From Gorillibacterium sp. (GTDB lineage Bacteria > Bacillota > Bacilli > Paenibacillales > NBRC-103111), in assembly GCA_014380705.1 (NCBI GenBank), contig JACMJI010000328.1:1-10645 (forward strand): a DNA stretch of 10,645 bases, in the 5' to 3' direction. How positions within the stretch are numbered: the stretch's first letter is position 1; every line of letters begins with the position of its first letter. Shown in pieces: positions 1 to 6,104 of this stretch. The translations under genes were made by a program, and so were the position numbers. The notes beneath the pieces were generated by a model. The model was not told where the DNA came from. It searched no databases and was given only the letters and a program-made list of their open reading frames with translations.

Positions 1-2184
1 GAGTGGGCGGCAGAAGCCTCCTCCCGCGTCCCGCGGGAGATCGAGCGCTGGCTGCGGCTCGTGCCGCAGCTGCGCGAAGCGGGCGAGCCCAGCCGGCTCG
101 CCGCGGAGCTAGGCGACGACGCCGCGTGGGAGTTTCTCGCCCACGGAGCAGTTCGCCTAACCGAAGCGGGCGTTGCCGTGCTCCTGCCTGCATGGTGGGA
201 GCGAGTCCGCAAAGCGAAGCCCAAGCTGAAAGCCAAAGTGAGATCCTCAGTTGGCTCTAAGGCTGGTGGTGGAGAAGCTATGTTTGGACTTGATGGCATT
301 CTGAAATTCGACTGGCGTCTGGCAATTGGAGACACAGAGCTCAGTGAAGAGGAATTTAAAGAGCTGATCGAACAGAAGAAGCGGCTTGTTCAGTTTCGTG
401 GTGAATGGGTCCAACTGGACCCTGCACAGCTTGAACAGATTCGCGAAGCCATGAAACGAACACGCAAGCGTAAAGGACTATCCTTTCGTGAAGCACTGGA
501 GATGCATCTGCTCGGTGAGATTCCTGCTGCAGGTTCTGCTGCCCATGCTCATGATGATGACCGTGTGATGATGGAGCTTGAAACCGACGACCAGCTGAGC
601 CAAGTATTCAATCAACTGGAGCACAACGCAGGAATCCCGATCACGGATACGCCAGCTGAGTTTCACGGGTCTTTGCGCCGCTACCAAGCAGAAGGTGTGT
701 CCTGGCTGCTGTTTCTACGGCGGATTGGTCTCGGAGGCTGTTTGGCCGATGACATGGGTCTTGGCAAAACGATCCAATGGATTTCCTACCTATTAAACGT
801 TAAGGAGGAGCAGCAAGCCCGCGCTGCTGCTCGCTTGACGGATCCTATCGTTGCTGCCGATCCCCTTTACCCACAAGAGGAGGGTGACATGCCCTCGCTG
901 TTGATTTGTCCAACATCCGTTCTTGGCAACTGGCAAAAAGAGTTGGAGCGTTTCTCACCTTCCCTGAGCATTCATCTGCACTATGGCCCAAATCGGTTGA
1001 AGGGAACGGCTTTCGCCGAAGCTGTTCAGCAGGTTGATCTTGTTCTAACCTCCTATACCCTGTCTCATCTGGATGAGGCGGAGCTTCACTTGATTCACTG
1101 GAACTCTATCTGTCTTGATGAAGCTCAGAATATCAAGAATGCCTATACGAAACAATCCACAGCGATACGAAGACTTGAGGGCGGTCACCGTATTGCAATG
1201 ACCGGAACACCGATCGAGAATCGTCTGACTGAATTATGGTCCATTTTTGATTTTCTCAACCCAAGCTATTTGGGCCCTCTGCGGGAATTTAATCGTACGT
1301 ATGTACAGGCCATTGAGCGAACAGGTGATCGAGAGCCGCTCTTGCGCGTACAAAAGCTTATCAAGCCCTTTATGCTCCGTCGGGAGAAAAAGGATCCTAC
1401 AATTCTCTTGGATTTAACAGAGAAAAGCGAAGGTAAAGTATACGTTTCACTTACAACCGAGCAGGCCTCTCTTTACGAGAACCATATCCGCGACATGTTT
1501 AATCGACTGGAGTCGGTTTCTCCAATGGAACGACGCGGCATGATCCTTGCAGCCTTGACTCGACTCAAGCAGGTTTGTGATCATCCTACTCTCCTGCTGA
1601 AGGATGAGCGTTCCTCCTGGCGCGGGCGTTCCAGCAAGGTTGAACGTCTGCTTGATATGGTTCGTGAGCTTCGCTCGGAGGGCGACCGCTGCCTCATCTT
1701 TACTCAGTTTGTTGAGGCAGGGCATCTTCTGGAGCGTGCTTTGCAGGAGCAGTTGGGTGAAAGGACTCAATTCCTCCATGGCGGTACACCCAAAGCCGCA
1801 CGGGATGCTATGATCGACCTTTTTCAAGATGAAAACCTTCCCGATGCAGAACGACCCGGTGTCTTTCTATTGTCCCTAAAAGCTGGGGGGATTGGTCTTA
1901 ACCTAACCGCAGCGAATCATGTCTTTCATTTCGATCGTTGGTGGAATCCGGCAGTTGAGAACCAAGCCACGGACAGAGCTTATCGAATTGGTCAAACTCG
2001 CCATGTTCAGGTGCATAAATTTGTCACCCTGGGAACGCTTGAGGAGCGCATCGATGAGATGCTTGAACGCAAGCTGGCGCTTAGCAATCAGATCGTTGGC
2101 AGCAGCGAGAACTGGATCACGGAGCTCAATACAAATGATCTTCGCGAGCTGTTTCGCCTGCGTCGAGAATGGATTGAAGCTTAA
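1..2184 (+). CDS. SNF2-family DEAD/DEAH-box ATPase/helicase, 5' end outside window
   Basis: A Swi2/Snf2-type double-stranded DNA translocase that uses ATP to remodel protein-DNA complexes; its partner in bacteria is not clear. The frame is open from base 1 (Glu-Trp-Ala-Ala...), so the GTG at 61 is not the true start; 727 residues are visible. Counting from the GTG, the order is a SNF2-associated N-terminal region (about 1-195), a RecA-like lobe with Walker A DMGLGKT (231-237), the DEAQ box (353-356) and motif III TGTPIENR (from 381), then a second lobe with KAGGIGLNL and motif VI QATDRAYRIGQ (635-645). All ATPase motifs look intact. Family members often have 900 or more residues, so a few hundred are probably missing to the left. 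The first ~200 bases are very GC-rich (about 75%) against about 48% after base 240. Family call is certain; biological role is not. Confidence 0.95.
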   Translation, partial: EWAAEASSRVPREIERWLRLVPQLREAGEPSRLAAELGDDAAWEFLAHGAVRLTEAGVAVLLPAWWERVRKAKPKLKAKVRSSVGSKAGGGEAMFGLDGILKFDWRLAIGDTELSEEEFKELIEQKKRLVQFRGEWVQLDPAQLEQIREAMKRTRKRKGLSFREALEMHLLGEIPAAGSAAHAHDDDRVMMELETDDQLSQVFNQLEHNAGIPITDTPAEFHGSLRRYQAEGVSWLLFLRRIGLGGCLADDMGLGKTIQWISYLLNVKEEQQARAAARLTDPIVAADPLYPQEEGDMPSLLICPTSVLGNWQKELERFSPSLSIHLHYGPNRLKGTAFAEAVQQVDLVLTSYTLSHLDEAELHLIHWNSICLDEAQNIKNAYTKQSTAIRRLEGGHRIAMTGTPIENRLTELWSIFDFLNPSYLGPLREFNRTYVQAIERTGDREPLLRVQKLIKPFMLRREKKDPTILLDLTEKSEGKVYVSLTTEQASLYENHIRDMFNRLESVSPMERRGMILAALTRLKQVCDHPTLLLKDERSSWRGRSSKVERLLDMVRELRSEGDRCLIFTQFVEAGHLLERALQEQLGERTQFLHGGTPKAARDAMIDLFQDENLPDAERPGVFLLSLKAGGIGLNLTAANHVFHFDRWWNPAVENQATDRAYRIGQTRHVQVHKFVTLGTLEERIDEMLERKLALSNQIVGSSENWITELNTNDLRELFRLRREWIEA

Positions 2185-2246
2185 TTTCCCTTTTATATTC
2201 AATTTGTGGCACCAGAGTAAAATCCTTGCATTGTTTAATATAAGAC

Positions 2247-2283
2247 GGCAGCAGCCTCCCTTTAACCATAGGAGACAGCTGCC
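2247..2283. terminator. Imperfect hairpin after SNF2 gene, possible weak terminator
   Basis: The arms GGCAGC (2247-2252) and GCTGCC (2278-2283) pair perfectly. An inner CTCC (2256-2259) pairs with GGAG (2271-2274) across a symmetric 3-nt internal loop, leaving an 11-nt apical loop. It lies 63 bases after the SNF2 stop and is followed by ATTCTTCTT, which is only a poor U tract. It may end SNF2 transcription, but factor-dependent termination elsewhere is equally possible. Confidence 0.35.
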
Positions 2284-2491
2284 ATTCTTCTTGTACAAAC
2301 AGTGGCTATCAAGCCGTAAAATCAACAAAAGAGGGACATACTGTTACAATACACGGATTTTTTAATGGAGCTCTTATATTTAAGCTCAGTAGCGTTGCAT
2401 TAAACTTGTCATGAAATTTTGGTAAAGATGGCTCCTATCCATAACCTTCTTTGTTAGAATTGAAATAAGCGGAAAATGCTAGCAGCAATAA

Positions 2492-2553
2492 AATCAGTAG
2501 TTTTCAGATGATTGCGACAACTTCCAAGCAACGATTATGCAACACTACTGATT
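2492..2553. repeat. Perfect 10-bp inverted repeat, 42-nt loop
   Basis: AATCAGTAGT (2492-2501) is the exact reverse complement of ACTACTGATT (2544-2553). It ends 15 bases before the AAGGAGG at 2569-2575 that precedes the small ORF. No U tract follows, so it does not look like a terminator. The loop contains further short complementary stretches (TTGC and GCAA), so a structured leader RNA is conceivable. This is an inference from sequence pairing only. Confidence 0.4.
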
Positions 2554-2579
2554 AAGCACCTAAGTATTAAGGAGGAACT

Positions 2580-2705
2580 ATGTGGCGGATATTCCGCAGT
2601 ACCGGGCTAAATAGGATGATAATCTGTAACAGTTATTTTTTACCAGGACTAAAGTCTTGCGATTTGCTAGCACAATTCGATAAAAATAAACAAAAACTGC
2701 AATAA
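2580..2705 (+). CDS. Possible small ORF, 41 residues, unknown
   Basis: ATG at 2580 follows AAGGAGG (2569-2575) with only 4 bases between, a near-perfect but slightly close Shine-Dalgarno sequence. The frame runs 41 codons to TAA at 2703. The predicted peptide begins MWRIFRSTGLNRMIICNS and ends in a lysine/glutamine-rich tail (KNKQKLQ). I recognise no domain, signal peptide or clear membrane segment. It stops 15 bases before the -35 of the diguanylate cyclase promoter, so it would be transcribed separately or as part of a leader. Its first codons also form a hairpin GCGGA-TAT-TCCGC (2585-2597), which could hide or pace the start. The ribosome site is the only positive evidence; it may be chance. 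Confidence 0.3.
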   Translation: MWRIFRSTGLNRMIICNSYFLPGLKSCDLLAQFDKNKQKLQ

Positions 2706-2720
2706 ACTCAAAATAATCTA

Positions 2721-2748
2721 TCTACACAGGCGTAGATATTGATATAAT
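2721..2748 (+). promoter_or_regulatory. SigA-type promoter with extended -10 for diguanylate cyclase
   Basis: The -35 TCTACA (2721-2726, 4 of 6 matches to TTGACA) is separated by 16 bp from a perfect TATAAT (2743-2748), which is preceded by TG one base upstream (2740-2741), the extended -10 signature. Transcription would begin near 2755, giving a leader of about 45 bases before the ATG at 2800. A 7-bp inverted repeat, TATCTAC (2719-2725) and GTAGATA (2732-2738), overlaps the -35 and the spacer and could be an operator. Confidence 0.7.
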
Positions 2749-2799
2749 AGTCTTAAATACCCATAGCATATATATCATTCGCTGAAAGGGGGTGCTTGA

Positions 2800-3942
2800 A
2801 TGGGAACAACAGACTTGACAAATATACGCAGATTAGACCGAAACATTCTCAACGTTTATTGGGCCATATGGACGTTTGTACCGTTTATTGAAATGATCTA
2901 CATCTTGCTTGGCCGCAATGAGGGATCCAATTCACAGTTGTTCACCCTTTCCCTTGCACTCCTGCTAAACATCGTTATACTCTTTACGGTTGAGATCATT
3001 TTCCATGTATGGAAACGATCACATCCCTATTTTATATTAGGAGTTGGGATTCTTACCTCCTTCATCCTCATTCGTTTTCAGGCTGAGATGAGTGTTATCT
3101 ATTTTGTTTTTCTTTTCCCGCTGCTCTTATCGGTTTTTTATTTCCGCAAAACGTACACGATCGTCACAACGGTTTTCTGTTTGCTAGCTGTGTATCTATT
3201 GTATGCTTTTTTTTCCGACTTTCGGGGCTATCTTCAGCTTAGCTCTTTGTTTAGCTATACGATTATTGTCATCGGTATCTCTGTTCTGCTCATTCTATTG
3301 GTGGACCAAGTTAAATATCTCATGCGTAGTCTGTCTAGTGCGCTTGAGGCTAAACGTGAGCTGATGGTTCGCAATATCGTGATGGATAAAATGGTAAAAA
3401 CGGATCCGTTAACTGGACTTTACACCCATACCGCTTTTCACAATTATTTAGGGGAACTCACGGAGCAGTATGCACGTATGCCCTTCCATATTCATCTCGC
3501 GGTCATTGACGTGGATTTTTTCAAATTGATAAATGACAATTATGGCCACCGGGTCGGGGATATGATCCTTACCGATGTATCCGGCATTATTCGCAATACG
3601 ATTGGACCTGATGACTTTGCTGCACGCTGCGGGGGAGAAGAATTTGCCATCCTGTTTCTTGAAAAAGATATGGAGCAGGTTTATGCCGTTGTAGAAATAA
3701 TCCGGGCACGTATATCCATGCTCACCCATCCTGAAATACCTAATCTAAAAGTAACCGTCAGTATTGGACTTAACGAATATCTCCCCGATATGGACAAGGA
3801 TGAATTCTACAAGGAAACCGATGACTACATGTATGCGGCCAAAAAATCAGGCAAGAATCGGACCGTTCGCGATCGGATTGTGGGCAGCTTTACAGAGCAA
3901 GAGAAACCCGAAACAGAAACAACACCTTTAGTTAAAAAATAG
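2800..3942 (+). CDS. Membrane diguanylate cyclase (GGDEF domain protein)
   Basis: It makes the second messenger cyclic di-GMP from two GTP and sits in the cytoplasmic membrane with its catalytic domain inside. Residues ~15-172 contain six hydrophobic membrane segments with no known sensor family that I recognise. A short linker (~173-200) leads to the GGDEF domain (~203-360). The domain has TDPLTGLYTH, the metal/substrate motif DVDFFK (from 237) and an intact GGEEF (278-282), so it should be active. The usual inhibitory I-site (RxxD five residues before GGEEF) is absent: GPDD stands at 269-272, so product feedback through that site is unlikely. The start has GAAAGGGGGTG (2784-2794) just upstream. 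It has its own extended -10 promoter, and the stop overlaps a terminator shared with the convergent rluF. The input signal is unknown. Confidence 0.92.
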   Translation: MGTTDLTNIRRLDRNILNVYWAIWTFVPFIEMIYILLGRNEGSNSQLFTLSLALLLNIVILFTVEIIFHVWKRSHPYFILGVGILTSFILIRFQAEMSVIYFVFLFPLLLSVFYFRKTYTIVTTVFCLLAVYLLYAFFSDFRGYLQLSSLFSYTIIVIGISVLLILLVDQVKYLMRSLSSALEAKRELMVRNIVMDKMVKTDPLTGLYTHTAFHNYLGELTEQYARMPFHIHLAVIDVDFFKLINDNYGHRVGDMILTDVSGIIRNTIGPDDFAARCGGEEFAILFLEKDMEQVYAVVEIIRARISMLTHPEIPNLKVTVSIGLNEYLPDMDKDEFYKETDDYMYAAKKSGKNRTVRDRIVGSFTEQEKPETETTPLVKK

Positions 3943-3966
3943 AACCTGACTCATTCGCCAGGTTCT
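3941..3966 (-). terminator. Terminator for rluF, also at the 3' end of the cyclase gene
   Basis: AGAACCTG (3941-3948) pairs with CAGGTTCT (3959-3966): an 8-bp stem with a 10-nt loop. On the minus strand the stem is followed at once by ATTTTTT, a good U tract that lies inside the last codons of the convergent cyclase gene. On the plus strand only TCTGCATT follows, so it is a weaker terminator in that direction. Confidence 0.75.
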
Positions 3967-3982
3967 TCTGCATTAAAAATTT

Positions 3983-4012
3983 CGGGACCCCGAAGCTAAG
4001 GTTCCCGGCTTC
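3983..4012. terminator. Second hairpin between convergent cyclase and rluF
   Basis: CGGGACC (3983-3989) pairs with GGTTCCCG (4000-4007) with one bulged T. An alternative stem is GAAGC (3992-3996) with GCTTC (4008-4012). On plus the structure is followed by TTTATT and on minus by AAATTTTT, so it can end transcription both ways. Together with the hairpin at 3941-3966 it insulates the two convergent genes. Confidence 0.55.
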
Positions 4013-4029
4013 TTTATTCGTGAAGCAAG

Positions 4030-4740
4030 TCACGTTTCTGTCAGCCGATCTGATTGGTACCCAGGCACAAGCCCCTTTACCTCCGCATCACTAAGCTTTC
4101 TCCATTCCCCAATGCGTAAGCCTTCCAACTGAAGATTGATAATTCTTACTCTTTGCAGCTTGATCACTCGATAATCAAAATAGCTGCACATCCGTCTAAT
4201 CTGCCGGTTTAGGCCTTGCGTAAGAGTGATACGAAAGGTTCGTTCTGCTTCTTTTTTTACCTTGCAAGGGAGTGTAACCGTTCCAAGAATGGGAACACCA
4301 CTAGACATACCCGCAATAAAAGCTGCTGTTATCGGCTTGTCCACGGTGACAATATACTCCTTCTCATGGTGATTCTCGACACGCAGAATTTCATTTACGA
4401 TATCCCCGTCGTTGGTCAAAAGAATAAGACCCTCCGAATCTTTATCCAATCTCCCGATCGGAAATATACGTTCAGGATAACCAATGAAATCAACGATATT
4501 TCCCTTCACATGCGACTCAGAGGTGGTTGTGATCCCTACGGGTTTATTCAAGACAATATAGGTGACCCTCCGCTTCTGACCGATCGCATTCCCATCAACG
4601 CGAACATCGTCACCTTCCTCCGCTTGACTACCTAGCTCAGCAGGCAGCCCATTGATCGTAACGCGGCCTTCGGCTACCCATTTATCCGCTTCCCGCCTAG
4701 AACAGACACCGGTTTCACTAATGTATTTGTTAATCCTCAT
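4030..4740 (-). CDS. rluF: 23S rRNA pseudouridine synthase, RluF type
   Basis: It isomerises a uridine to pseudouridine in rRNA; E. coli RluF acts on U2604 of 23S rRNA and U35 of tRNA-Tyr. The protein has 236 residues: an N-terminal S4 RNA-binding domain (~1-48, [20 protein letters not shown]) and an RsuA/RluB/E/F catalytic domain. The catalytic aspartate is D99 in [10 protein letters not shown] (96-105). The blocks [32 protein letters not shown] and [13 protein letters not shown] match RluF more closely than RluB or RluE. It is shorter than E. coli RluF (290), lacking the basic C-terminal tail, as expected for Firmicutes. AGAAGG lies 12 bases before the ATG, rather far but usable. The gene is divergent from the dehydrogenase gene and convergent with the cyclase gene. 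The exact target base in this organism is inferred from family. Confidence 0.88.
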   Translation of the reverse strand: MRINKYISETGVCSRREADKWVAEGRVTINGLPAELGSQAEEGDDVRVDGNAIGQKRRVTYIVLNKPVGITTTSESHVKGNIVDFIGYPERIFPIGRLDKDSEGLILLTNDGDIVNEILRVENHHEKEYIVTVDKPITAAFIAGMSSGVPILGTVTLPCKVKKEAERTFRITLTQGLNRQIRRMCSYFDYRVIKLQRVRIINLQLEGLRIGEWRKLSDAEVKGLVPGYQSDRLTET

Positions 4741-4930
4741 TTATATTTCCCGCCTTCTTATGGAATCCGCCGTACATAAGTTTTACCTTAAACGATGTTC
4801 TTTTAACCATATCAGATCACGGGCTACGGGGAAAGTCCATCGTATCGCCAAAAAAGGTAAAGAGACGAACTTATATTTTATTTCCAAGAGTCTCATACTA
4901 AACCTAAGCATCGAAGGGAGAATAAAACTA
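4741..4930. other. Divergent intergenic region, rluF / dehydrogenase
   Basis: These 190 bases must hold both promoters. I could not pick a convincing -35/-10 pair for either gene. TTTTAA (4801-4806), 14 bases, then GGGCTA (4821-4826) loosely resembles a general-stress SigB promoter for the plus-strand gene, but its -10 half matches only at GGG. No strong inverted repeat was seen. Confidence 0.35.
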
Positions 4931-5809
4931 ATGAGTCCTAGTTCTAACACAGACCAACAGAAGCAGATGGTTCCGCCTCAGCATCAGGATCAGCAGCCAG
5001 GGATTGAGAGCGAAATGATACCGAAACCGGTGGCAGTGGACCCGAATTATATTGGCAGCGGTAAACTAAAGGGCAAGGTTGCTTTAATCACAGGTGGGGA
5101 TAGCGGCATTGGTCGGGCGGTCGCAATAGCCTTTGCAGCAGAGGGTGCCAAGGTAGCTATCTCCTATCTTAACGAGCAGAGTGACGCAGAAGAAACCAAG
5201 CGTCTTGTCGAGGCTGAAGGCAGCGAATGCTTGCTGCTTGCTGGAGATATTGGGGATGAGCAAATCTGCCGCAATATCGTTGAGCAGACCGTTCAACAGT
5301 GGAATCGTCTGGATATCCTTGTAAATAACGCGGCCGAGCAATATCCGCAAGAATATATTGAAGACATAACTGCAGAGAATCTTATGAAGACGTTTCGCAC
5401 GAACATCTTTGCCATGTTCTATCTCACCAAAGCCGCGATGGCTCATTTGCAGAAGGGTGCTGCGATTATTAACACAACTTCCGTTACTGCCTATCAGGGA
5501 AGTCCTCAGCTGCTCGATTATTCCTCAACCAAAGGGGCAATAAACTCCTTTACGTATTCTCTATCAGCCAACTTGGTGGAAAAAGGAATTCGTGTCAATG
5601 CGGTTGCGCCTGGTCCGATCTGGACACCGCTCATCCCCGCAACCTTCGACGCTCAGAAGACATCGCAGCACGGATCAGGAGCTCCAATGAAGCGCCCCGG
5701 CCAGCCAGCAGAGGTGGCACCGGCCTATGTGTTTCTCGCATCTGAAGACGCCTCCTACATTACAGGGCAAATCATACACGTCAATGGCGGTACAATCGTA
5801 CACGGGTAA
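4931..5809 (+). CDS. Short-chain dehydrogenase/reductase, YdaD/YhdF stress-protein type
   Basis: A soluble NAD(P)-dependent oxidoreductase with a Rossmann fold, 292 residues. The nucleotide-binding motif TGGDSGIG is at 54-61, NNAA at 132-135, N158 is the structural asparagine, and the catalytic S184, Y197 and K201 (YSSTK) are all present, so it should be active. The first ~45 residues (glutamine- and proline-rich, ending DPNYIGSGKLKGK) are the extension typical of the B. subtilis YdaD (GS39), YhdF and YhxC group, larger than classical 250-residue SDRs. The frame is open back to 4652, but that upstream part lies antisense to rluF; ATG 4931 has AAGGGAG upstream and begins the conserved part. 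Substrate is unknown; some homologues are annotated as glucose or aldehyde/alcohol dehydrogenases. It is monocistronic, closed by the terminator at 5872. Confidence 0.9.
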   Translation: MSPSSNTDQQKQMVPPQHQDQQPGIESEMIPKPVAVDPNYIGSGKLKGKVALITGGDSGIGRAVAIAFAAEGAKVAISYLNEQSDAEETKRLVEAEGSECLLLAGDIGDEQICRNIVEQTVQQWNRLDILVNNAAEQYPQEYIEDITAENLMKTFRTNIFAMFYLTKAAMAHLQKGAAIINTTSVTAYQGSPQLLDYSSTKGAINSFTYSLSANLVEKGIRVNAVAPGPIWTPLIPATFDAQKTSQHGSGAPMKRPGQPAEVAPAYVFLASEDASYITGQIIHVNGGTIVHG

Positions 5810-5871
5810 ACCAAACCCTGCCCTTAGCCTCTCTGATGTACATGATCAAGGATTAACGCTGATATAGCAAC

Positions 5872-5919
5872 AAAGATCGCATTCCTTAAGCCTCTAAGGC
5901 CAACAGGAATGCGATCTTT
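5872..5919. terminator. Strong 15-bp terminator after dehydrogenase gene
   Basis: The 15-base arm at 5872-5886 (AAAGATCGCATTCCT) is exactly complementary to 5905-5919, with an 18-nt loop. The stem starts in AAA and ends in TTTT followed by ATATTTCT, giving a U-rich tail on plus. On minus it is followed by GTTGC, though the arm itself ends in TTT. It stands 62 bases after the dehydrogenase stop. It also lies directly behind the minus-strand open frame ending at 5927, so it could serve both. Confidence 0.85.
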
Positions 5920-5926
5920 TATATTT

Positions 5927-6079
5927 CTACCTGTTCGCTACATGGATGTTGACGGTGTCTGTGTCGACAATAAATTCCACATTTCGTGGCATTTGCTGCC
6001 AATAACTAGGTCTTGAGTCGGGAAATGAAAAATGGGCAGGAATCCGAGTTCTCTCGTTGAATACAAGTAAGTCTAGTAT
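5927..6079 (-). pseudogene. Possible remnant of a minus-strand gene, 50 codons
   Basis: A minus-strand frame is open from 6079 to a TAG at 5927-5929 and reads like protein, for example IPAHFSFPDSRPSYWQQM followed by PRNVEFIVDTDTVNIHVANR. It has no proper start: the only ATG (5990-5992) would give 21 residues and lacks a ribosome site, and the frame is closed upstream by TAA at 6080-6082. The terminator at 5872-5919 begins 7 bases after its stop, as expected behind a real gene end. I do not recognise the family. It could be a 3' remnant of a lost gene or mere chance in the htrA upstream region. Confidence 0.25.
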
Positions 6080-6100
6080 TTATAAATAGAGAGGTAGGAG
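6057..6100 (+). promoter_or_regulatory. Candidate promoter and ribosome site of the HtrA-like gene
   Basis: TTGAAT (6057-6062, 4 of 6) and TATAAA (6081-6086, 4 of 6) are 18 bp apart. GGTAGGAG (6093-6100) is the ribosome binding site, 4 bases before the ATG. A start of transcription near 6093 would leave a leader of only about a dozen bases and nearly cut the ribosome site. The ribosome site is convincing; the promoter call is tentative and a site further upstream is possible. Confidence 0.4.
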
Positions 6101-6104
6101 AACC

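Larger units (their letters stand above)
2185..2799. other. 615-base gap without a confident gene
   Basis: This is an AT-rich stretch between the SNF2 gene and the diguanylate cyclase gene. It holds the hairpin at 2247-2283, a short near-palindrome GAGCT...AGCTC (2368-2387), a 10-bp inverted repeat (2492-2553), a possible 41-codon ORF (2580-2705) and the promoter at 2721-2748. I found no recognisable riboswitch, tRNA or protein remnant. ORFs running in from the SNF2 gene in other frames (to 2365 on plus, from 2328 on minus) have no ribosome binding site and resemble nothing I know. Confidence 0.6.

Noticed and set aside
1919..2365. A 148-codon plus-strand ORF overlapping the end of the SNF2 gene
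   Set aside because: It is mostly an out-of-frame reading of well-conserved SNF2 helicase motifs and has no ribosome site.
2400..2799. A c-di-GMP riboswitch in front of the diguanylate cyclase gene
   Set aside because: The conserved blocks of c-di-GMP-I and -II riboswitches were not found, and the promoter at 2721-2748 leaves only about 45 bases of leader.
4801..4826. A SigB-type promoter for the dehydrogenase gene
   Set aside because: Only GGG of the -10 element matches, and many Paenibacillus-like genomes may lack SigB. The YdaD homology alone does not prove it.
4652..4930. A longer start for the dehydrogenase, adding 93 residues
   Set aside because: The added part lies antisense to rluF and its intergenic region, has no homology that I recognise and no ribosome site; ATG 4931 has AAGGGAG and begins the family-typical extension.
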